The notes under the pieces: generated by a model | Seen by the model: the letters and a program-made list of their open reading frames with translations, nothing else | Database searches by the model: none | What the model was told of the DNA's origin: nothing | Translations under genes and position numbers: made by a program | Source: Pavlovales sp. CCMP2436 | Taxonomy: Eukaryota; Haptophyta; Pavlovophyceae; Pavlovales | Assembly: GCA_026770615.1 (NCBI GenBank) | Contig: MU631747.1 | Coordinates: 115,943-128,259, forward strand | Reading direction: 5' to 3' | DNA: 12,317 nt | Part shown: piece after piece, positions 1 to 5,501 of the stretch | Position numbering within the stretch: position 1 is the stretch's first letter | Layout: each line of letters begins with the position of its first letter

Positions 1-42
1 CCCCCCCCCCCCCACACACCTACCCCCCTCTCCCCTTCCCAG

Positions 43-2524
43 GCGGGCACGTACACGCCCTCGTACGCGCACACGGCGGCGAACCACTTTGTGCTGCTCC
101 GCTACGCACTCAGCGCACCCAGTACGCGCACTCTCACCACTCATGTCGTTATTGCTGTTCATATTGTTGTTGTTGCTGCTGCTGCTGCTGTTGTTGCTAC
201 GTGCTCACCGCACCAGCACACCAGTACGCGCACAGCCACTCGTAATCATTGTATATATATAACACTTGCTCTGCTCCCCCCCCCTAAGGCGAATACGAAT
301 ATTTTATTTTTTATTTTCTTAAAATATATTAATTATCACTAGTAACCTTATTAAAAATAGCGCGCTCGATTGCGGCAGTGTGTATGCTCTTTTTAGTAAT
401 TATCTTTTTAGTAACAAATAAAATATTCGTATTATCTTTTTAGTAATTATCTTTTTAGTGCGTTAGTGTGCACGCAGCTATTCTTTGGTATGTTTCTCTT
501 TTTACAATTACATTTCCTCACTTTTAAATAGCGCGTTCGATTGCGACGGTGCGCGTGCAGCTGGCCTCGCAGGCGGAGTTCTGCGTGAGCGTCTTTCGAG
601 TGGAGCGGGATCAGGTGCGTGCGTGCATGCGTGTGTGTGTGTGAGAGAGAGTGTGTGAGCGTGTGGGTGTGTGGGTGGGTGGGTGTGCGTGTGTGCTGTG
701 TGTGTGTTGTGTGTGTGGTTCAGCTTATTCTTGAGTTGTTAAGCTCTTATTCTTGAGTTGGGCGTGAGCGTCTTTCGAGTCGATTGGATCAAATGCAGCC
801 ATCGCAACCACAGCAATCATGATTCGTGATTTCGGAGAGTCGAATCGATTGAGCTTCGCTTATTTCTGCTTCTTTTTTTTCTTCTGACGCGAGTTCTGCG
901 TGAGCGTGTACCAAGTCGAGAGGGGAGCTGTTAATCTAGTCTGCAGTTCGCCACTTTGTTGTTGGTGTGGTGCTTGTTATTCGAGATAGTTGGTTCTTGG
1001 TGGTTGCAGTTGTTGCGATGGAGTGTTGCGCCTCAACCCCTTACTCACCCGAATTCGCTCAATTTGCAATTGAGTGTGCGCTGGTTTGCCCATTGCCCTC
1101 TACATTTCCATCCCGTCCCTCGTCAAACCGCCCCCTCCCATGCGTTCCTCTGCTCAGGCGGTGCGTGGCGTTTCGGGAGTGCTGCTGAAGAGCGTGCAGG
1201 CCGTGGGCGAGTGCGTGCTGGCTTCCGTGCCCGTCGAGCTGGCGGAGGGCGTCAAGGGCGCGCTCGGCACGCGCATCGTGGTGGAGGTGACCCTCTCGCG
1301 CTCCACCGTCGAGCGCCTCGGCTTGCTGCGCGAGCCGCGCGCGCCGCCGCCCGACCCGACCCACCCGCTGGAGCCCAGGCCACCCAACCCGCACCCACCC
1401 GTCTTGCACCTATCCGCCGCCGCGCCCGCCGCGGAGGCGGAGGCGGGGCCGGTCGAAGGCGAGGCGGGGGAGGCGGAGGCGGCCGTCCACCCCACGGCGC
1501 TCTCGTTCAGGCTGAGCGTGCTGGCCGACGTGGCGCTGTCTTTGATGGCGGACGAGGAGCGCGGCAAGCAGCTCGACGCGCTCAAGGGTGGGTGGGAGGC
1601 GAAGGAGGCGGGCAGGCGCGCGCGCGGCCGCGCGTCGCGCACGCACTTCCTGCTCGAGGCGGGCTCGCTGACGCAGGCGGAGGCCGACGCCTTCAACGAG
1701 TCGCTGGCCCTGGCCGACAGATTCGCGCCGCCGCCAGCGGCCAAGGGGGGAAAGGGGGCTGCCGCGGCGAAGGCCGGCAGCAAGGCGGAGCCCAAGGGCG
1801 ACTCCAAGGGCGACTCCAAGGGCGACTCGCGCGCGCAGACGCCCGCCGCGCGGGAGGAGGAGACGCAGAGCAGAGCGGTGCGTGCCCTCTCCTCTCCCCC
1901 CCCCTCTTCCGCATGCCCGCCCCCCTATCTCTCACACCGAGCTAAATCGCAGCGTGCGCGCTCACCTCCCTCCCTTCCCCCTCCCCTCCTGGACCGGCCT
2001 CGCAGGCCATGTGGCGCGCGCCCACCGTCCTCCACGCCGAGCCAGGCGCCGCGCAGCTCGTCGACACGGAGGCGCGCGAGCGTGCGCACGCCGCGCTCGC
2101 CGAGCAGGCGAAGGCGGTCGTCGCAAGCCGAGAGGTGCGCGTGCTCCTCCGCTGCTCCCCTGATCCCCTGCTCCCTCCCCTGCTCCTGTGCCCAGCCCGG
2201 GCCCTGGCCCTGGCCACTTGACCGTCTACGCAGCTTCGCCCTTCCGCGCGCTCACCCAGCCCCCCCCCCCTTTGCACCGCTGCCCATGTCCCGAACTGTC
2301 TCGCTTCCCGTCAGGTGCTCGCGGAGGCGCGCGCGTCGCACGCGGCGGCGCGCAGCGAGTTTGTCGCCTCGAACGCGCAGAGCCACGCGATGTGGCGCGG
2401 CTCTGTGGCAGCGTCGACCGTCTCATTCAACGAGAGCTGGGAGGCGCTGCGCGCGGAGCGCAAGCCCGTGGAGGAGGTGGAGGACCCGAAAAAGAAGGCC
2501 AAGCCGCCGCCCAAGAAGAAGTAG
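43..2524 (+). CDS. Host gene, C-terminal five exons; calpain/C2-like and helical protein, androglobin-like candidate (5' partial)
   Basis: Exons are read as 43-121, 532-614, 1158-1877, 2006-2134 and 2315-2524, each bounded by AG and GT; the stop is TAG at 2522-2524. Phases fit: exon 1 leaves one base that exon 2 completes, and all later junctions are phase 0, giving about 406 residues with no stop. The first part (AGTYTPSYAHTAANHFVLL, then TVRVQLASQAEFCVSVFRVE) has the alternating pattern of a beta-sandwich, as in calpain domain III/C2-like domains. Exon 3 then carries a charged helix with a WEAKEAGRRARGRA stretch, an Ala/Lys-rich low-complexity part and a threefold GDSK repeat. The motif FNES occurs twice (AFNESLALADRF in exon 3, SFNESWEALRAER in exon 5). 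The tail is KKKAKPPPKKK. A W-x3-E-x-GR segment plus a calpain-like fold made me think of the C-terminal part of androglobin; that name is recall, not a search result. The start lies upstream of the window. Confidence 0.6.
164..198 (+). repeat. TTG/CTG trinucleotide microsatellite
   Basis: About 11 consecutive NTG triplets (TTG and CTG) lie inside intron 1. The run is not in the coding frame of the proposed exons. Confidence 0.8.
292..433. repeat. Foldback with 18-bp perfect arms inside intron 1
   Basis: AATACGAATATTTTATTT at 292-309 is the exact reverse complement of 416-433. The 106-bp spacer contains the degenerate copy of the exon 2 acceptor region (356-386) and one copy of the 24-bp direct repeat. 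It may be a small MITE or a rearrangement scar; no target duplication was identified. Confidence 0.7.
389..459 (+). repeat. 24-bp exact direct repeat (389-412, 436-459)
   Basis: Two identical 24-base copies built on CTTTTTAGTAATTAT are separated by 23 bp. Each copy itself carries CTTTTTAGT twice, so the motif is present four times. It lies just upstream of the acceptor of intron 1. Confidence 0.8.
615..718 (+). repeat. GT-rich microsatellite with G-quadruplex motif
   Basis: Nearly pure TG/CG/GA dinucleotide sequence starts right at the proposed splice donor. Within it, 665-683 holds four GGG tracts with loops of 5, 1 and 1 bases, a classical quadruplex pattern on the sense strand and hence on the pre-mRNA. 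Confidence 0.75.
762..930 (+). repeat. Two partial copies of exon 2 inside intron 2
   Basis: GCGTGAGCGTCTTTCGAGT at 762-780 is identical to 583-601 in exon 2. GAGTTCTGCGTGAGCGT at 891-907 is identical to 576-592, and the bases that follow still read like the exon (VYQVERG against VFRVERD). They look like remnants of local tandem duplication; the second could be a cryptic or alternative exon, but I see no convincing acceptor for it. Confidence 0.65.
1878..2005 (+). other. Intron 3
   Basis: 128 bp, donor GTGCGTGCC after AGAGCG, strongly C/T-rich body, acceptor GCCTCGCAG. It is phase 0 on both sides. The frame of exon 3 stays open through it by chance, so a much longer unspliced frame exists but is not the gene. 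Confidence 0.55.
2135..2314 (+). other. Intron 4
   Basis: 180 bp, donor GAG/GTGCGCGTG, C-rich body with a run of ten C, acceptor CTTCCCGTCAG. Phase 0 on both sides. The exon after it begins VLAEARASHAAARSEF and runs to the stop at 2522-2524. Confidence 0.55.
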
Positions 2525-2737
2525 CCGGAAAGGAGGGGGGGGGTCAGATGCATATAATTCTAATTCCAGGACAGTCAGACGCCAGCTTGAATCCATATCA
2601 GAAATATAATTCTAGCCAAGTTCGTTAGTTATTATAATTTTAAACGGGTAGCCACGCGTGGCCTGCCTAATTACTTGGGCTAATTGTTGTTACTTATTTT
2701 TGAATATGTTTGGCCGTGTTCGGCCTTCTCCATCCTT
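2525..2737 (+). other. 3' flank of host gene, no gene seen
   Basis: Base composition drops to AT-rich after the stop. No AATAAA signal is obvious. It contains a 12-bp perfect palindrome GCCACGCGTGGC (2651-2662) and a short hairpin GGCCG-TGTT-CGGCC (2712-2725). Confidence 0.4.
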
Positions 2738-3228
2738 CTATGAATATGGCTTTGGTCACCCCCGGGCAGTCCGCAAGTGGGAGATGACCATCCTGACTCT
2801 AAGCACTGTGAGCCTCCATAATTGAAAGCAAAGCTCGCTCTAGGCTTGCTGGATTCGTCTCGGAGAGCTCTTTTTGATACATTTATCAGAAATGTGTGAG
2901 TTTGAATGCGTGGGGTAGTAAATTAGTGACTAACAACGTGATCTTTTTTAAAAAGAGGGATTGATGGATACAGTGTTTAGCACAACGAAGAAATATTCTC
3001 AAATGTGAGAAATTTGGATGCAGTATATAGCAATCAAAAAATTTCGTATGTAATTTTAAGAAGTAGGTTAGTTATTGAGCGTTTATTTTCAGAAAAAGTT
3101 AGATACAAATCTACTGCAGATGCATGACTTAAAAATTTATTGGCCACACTTCTTTGTTTTCTTCGGCGAAGCGCTCAGGATGGTCGTCCACTGCCCGGGG
3201 TGATCTGAGCCATAGCCCTATGAATGTA
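2738..3228. mobile_element. Element with degenerate terminal inverted repeats (about 490 bp)
   Basis: The left arm (2738-2796) matches the reverse complement of the right arm (about 3175-3228). Shared blocks are a 13-14 base CACCCCGGGCAGT-type block and the 11-base GACCATCCTGA. The left arm has extra bases between them. The interior (2800-3170) is AT-rich and has no coding capacity. It is best read as an old non-autonomous DNA element or foldback. Target duplications were not found, so the outer limits are approximate. Confidence 0.5.
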
Positions 3229-3268
3229 TTGTGTACAATATGTAGCTTTGGTCAGGTTTCTCGAATGC

Positions 3269-3284
3269 CACCGGCCGGCCGGTG
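3269..3284. repeat. 16-bp perfect palindrome
   Basis: CACCGGCCGGCCGGTG equals its own reverse complement. It is an all-GC island in AT-rich sequence, 40 bp outside the inverted-repeat element. Role unknown. Confidence 0.7.
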
Positions 3285-3415
3285 TCGCGCTCGATGAATA
3301 TTATGACGCAGCAGCCTCAGAGCGAGATGTAGACTCAAAGTCAAGACCGTAGTCGATCGAATATTATTGAGTGAAATACGTTGCTAATCCCGTCCTCAGT
3401 CGTAGTTGTAGAGAA

Positions 3416-3575
3416 TCATAGACGGGCATTAAGAAAGCAGAGAATCAGAGTGAGGCTCACTTTCTTAGTAGAATGCATACAAACAATAGTTGCATTACAT
3501 ACAAACAATGCTTAACTGGCTCAAACATTGAGGCTCAGTTTCTTAATGGCGAGCTTTCTTAATGCCCGTCTATGA
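3416..3575 (+). mobile_element. MITE-like element A, 23-bp perfect terminal inverted repeats
   Basis: The 23 bases at 3416-3438 (TCATAGACGGGCATTAAG and so on) are the exact reverse complement of 3553-3575. At 160 bp with no coding capacity it fits a miniature inverted-repeat element. Inside are ATTACATACAAACAATG (3494-3510, with a partial direct copy just upstream) and GAGGCTCAGTTTCTTAA (3530-3546, partial copy at 3452-3468). Both 17-mers recur inverted in element B. No clear target duplication is seen. Confidence 0.75.
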
Positions 3576-3774
3576 CTGTAGCCGAGTTAGTTAGTTGGCA
3601 ATGATTGGTTCACGAAAGCCACCTCCCCCAACGCCTACCGCCCTAGGGCGCTGGCGGGTGTGTTGAAGGGGCATCATAACATAACATAAATCAATCATAA
3701 ACATGCGTGCGTGGGAATGGGGGAATGAGGGATGGGGGGGGGGGGGGGGGGGGGCGGTTATGTAGTCTCGTTTA
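3576..3774. other. Spacer between the two MITE-like elements, no gene seen
   Basis: The spacer contains the 12-bp palindrome CGCCCTAGGGCG within a larger imperfect hairpin (about 3630-3664), a short AACAT repeat, and a G-rich end running into the 21-G tract. Confidence 0.4.
3734..3754 (+). repeat. Run of 21 G
   Basis: Uninterrupted guanine homopolymer flanked by GGGAATGAGGGAT and CGG. Its length is likely to be uncertain for technical reasons (sequencing or assembly). Confidence 0.85.
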
Positions 3775-3941
3775 CAGGGGATCGCGAGCAATAAGAAACC
3801 GTCGTGTTAAGAAACTGAGCCTCGTTTTTTTGCCCTTCAATAGTAATTTTAACCATAATTTAGCCATTGTTTGTATGTAATTTGCGAAGAAACTCAGCCT
3901 CAGCCTCAAAACCCGCCGTTCTTATTGCCAGCGATCCCCTG
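3775..3941 (-). mobile_element. MITE-like element B, related to element A in opposite orientation
   Basis: The ends CAGGGGATCGC (3775-3785) and GCGATCCCCTG (3931-3941) are perfect 11-bp inverted repeats. They continue as an imperfect arm to about 3804 and 3912. A TA dinucleotide sits directly outside each end (3773-3774 and 3942-3943), compatible with a Tc1/mariner-type TA duplication, though this could be chance. TTAAGAAACTGAGCCTC (3807-3823) and CATTGTTTGTATGTAAT (3865-3881) are exact reverse complements of two internal segments of element A, in collinear order. It has no coding capacity. Confidence 0.7.
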
Positions 3942-3943
3942 TA

Positions 3944-4370
3944 CGACTCCCGCCCAACGCCTTCTTAAAAGCGTGTTGCCATGTAAAGCTCTTAGACAAA
4001 AACCTGTTGCAAACTGCTGAGCCGCTTATAATAACATGACATACTATCCTGGTGAACCTAAGAAAAAAAAGCTGGTACAGAAGCTCAGAGGCATTTAATT
4101 CGCGGCGGCGCTGGCCCAACCCGGCCCGGCCATCGGTACCAACAATTTTTAAATTTTCATACTGACTCCCAAACTATAATCAATAGGTAAAAATCGCTTA
4201 AAGCTCATCGCCAAACTAGATCCAAAGGTTAAAAATCAAACCAGTTTGGAAACACTCAATTCAAAATAAACAAAAGCCAAGTGTAAAACCCAAACTAGCT
4301 TACTACAGTTCGCAGATTTTTTTTTTTTTTCATAACTTTTTCATAACTTTATCCTGGTGAACCGCCTCAA
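3944..4370. other. AT-rich intergenic sequence, no gene seen
   Basis: No coding or RNA gene recognised. The 14-mer TATCCTGGTGAACC occurs at 4045-4058 and 4350-4363, bracketing about 290 bp. The second copy is preceded by a T run (about 4317-4330) and a tandem TTTTTCATAAC. This could be the target duplication of an old insertion, but no element body is recognisable. Confidence 0.4.
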
Positions 4371-4815
4371 AACTTGACTTTTCGACCCGTCTCGCTGAAA
4401 GTCACATCCAGTAGCCGCGGGCCGGGCCCGGGCGAGGCGAGGAGGCGTCGTTGCGCACACGCGCTGGGACCTCCGGAAACAAAAGACGCGCGCGCGCATG
4501 CTCGTTTCGTCGCGCGTGAAGGTCGCGGCCCCGGACGCGCGCGGTTGGAAGGACGGCGGAGCCACTTTCGTCCTTCAAACGCGGCAACTCGACCCGTGAA
4601 GGACGCGGGCCTCGCTCACAGCCCTGCAAGACCTGACGAGGGGCGGGCGGGGGACGCAGCTTTCGCACGCCTCCGCGCTCCCCGCCCGCCCCCTTTCATC
4701 CGGGGCCCGCCACCCGACCACGGGCAGCTCGACCAGCGCATCGGCCAGACGAAGCGGCTCGAGCGACGACATGCGCAGCTCGTTGCGCGGCTCGACGTGC
4801 AGTTCGACGCCGAGT
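4371..4815. other. GC-rich unassigned block
   Basis: The sequence turns sharply GC-rich after 4371, and long frames are open on both strands, as expected for such composition. None gives a recognisable protein. A hairpin CGTCCTTCA (4569-4577) with TGAAGGACG (4597-4605) is present. CGGGCAGCTCGACCAGCGC at 4721-4739 recurs exactly at 4895-4913, linking this block to the tandem repeat that follows. It may be a degraded exon or repeat. Confidence 0.35.
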
Positions 4816-4911
4816 AGCTTGACGGGCAGCTCAACGGGCAGCTCGACGTAAAGCTCGACGGGCAGCTCGACGGGCAGCTCGACGGGCAGCTCGACGGGCA
4901 GCTCGACCAGC
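4816..4911 (+). repeat. 12-bp tandem repeat, eight units
   Basis: The consensus AGCTCGACGGGC repeats eight times. Four central units are exact or nearly so; variants lie at 4816, 4828, 4840 and 4900. Being a multiple of three, it reads as a four-residue repeat on both strands: LDGQ forward (in the frame that has a TAG at 4815-4817) and VELP in reverse. No gene can be assigned on either strand. Confidence 0.8.
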
Positions 4912-5142
4912 GCGTCAGCGGCAGTGCGTTGCCCGGTTGAGATCCGCCGATTTTCATAAGTTAACATTTTTTTTTCTCACTTAACTGATTCCATATCACA
5001 CACACACCCCCGCCGTCCATTTGCAACTTCTCTTTTTGTATCTCTAATGATAGTGATCGCGGTGGAAAATCTGTGAACCAGCCCCGGGCCGCAGGCTCCT
5101 CCACCCATATAACCTTTATATTTATGTATGCGCATACATATA
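4912..5142. other. AT-rich sequence up to the retrotransposon, no gene seen
   Basis: It contains a T run (4968-4975), a short CA microsatellite (about 4998-5007) and TATA-like stretches before the insertion point. The last five bases, ATATA (5138-5142), form the left copy of the target duplication. Confidence 0.4.
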
Positions 5143-5303
5143 CGTCAAGGTAATCTGACACTGGTCAGATTTGCCTGACTCGATCCTCCCGGACTCTCAC
5201 TCCGGGACATTCACAGTCCGGCTAAGACAGCAAGGAACTTGTCTTCACCAGGAAGATAAGTTTCTATGATTAAAATTAAGTCGTTTCTGCTCTCACTTCT
5301 ATT
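5143..5303 (+). repeat. 5' LTR of copia element
   Basis: About 161 bp, aligned to 11785-11947. It starts CGTCAAGG where the 3' copy has TGTCAGGG, so the canonical TG start seems to have mutated here. It contains a perfect hairpin AATCTGAC-ACTG-GTCAGATT (5152-5171) and an imperfect one around CCCGGACTCTCACTCCGGG. The right end does not show the usual CA; the limit at CTTCTATT was chosen because it leaves ATATA as target duplication on the 3' side. It could be off by a few bases. Confidence 0.8.
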
Positions 5304-5501
5304 ATTAGAAGTCACTCTAGCTCCCGTCGACAGCCCTCGACGGCGCTTCACTCCGGACCCCTGCGCCACCCCTGGAGGAGTACCTTAACACAAACGTTTG
5401 AGATCGTACGTATCTCCGGAACCTCGCGATCACCAACACCCACGTGTTCGATCGCCGCGTCGCGCCACCGCCTCGCCAACTTAAGAGCACTTGTTCTCAC
5501 C
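5304..5501 (+). other. Retrotransposon leader between 5' LTR and gag
   Basis: 198 bp of untranslated leader. No TGG-starting primer-binding site complementary to a tRNA 3' end is visible just after the LTR, so the primer is unassigned; an internal tRNA segment, as in some copia elements, is possible. It contains the palindromes CAAACGTTTG and CACGTG. The gag ATG at 5502 has the context TTCTCACCATGC. Confidence 0.55.

Larger units (their letters stand above)
122..531 (+). other. Intron 1, repeat-rich
   Basis: Donor GT at 122-123 and acceptor TAG ending at 531. It is AT-rich in its second half, unlike the GC-rich exons. It holds a TTG/CTG trinucleotide run (164-198), an 18-bp perfect foldback (292-309 with 416-433) and a 24-bp exact direct repeat (389-412 and 436-459). 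The 13 bases around its donor (119-131) recur at 221-233. The context of its acceptor recurs in degenerate form at 356-386. Confidence 0.55.
615..1157 (+). other. Intron 2, with GT microsatellite and exon-2-like fragments
   Basis: Donor GT at 615-616 (CAG before GTGCGTGCG), acceptor CTCTGCTCAG ending at 1157. Both flanking exons are in phase 0. The intron opens with about 100 bases of GT/GC dinucleotide sequence, followed by two partial copies of the end of exon 2 (762-780 and 891-930). Confidence 0.55.

Noticed and set aside
956..1945. Open frame of 329 codons on + strand, Arg/Gly-rich
   Set aside because: Out of frame with the exon series; low-complexity shadow of GC-rich exon 3.
1074..2609. 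Open frame of 511 codons on + strand
   Set aside because: Only 1158-1877 looks coding; the rest runs through introns 3 and 4 by chance. The spliced model explains it better.
3775..3941. hAT-type element on the basis of CAGGG ends
   Set aside because: No 8-bp target duplication; TA on both sides fits Tc1/mariner better, and neither is proven.
3591..4119. Short antisense open frames of about 65 codons
   Set aside because: They cross MITE ends and the G run; no coding signal.
4816..4911. CRISPR-like array
   Set aside because: Units are contiguous with no spacers; it is a minisatellite.
4575..4967. Antisense VELP-repeat protein gene
   Set aside because: Both strands are equally open, with no splice, start or homology support; reported as a repeat only.
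5304..5325. tRNA primer-binding site after the 5' LTR
   Set aside because: No TGG start or convincing complement to a tRNA 3' end; not called.
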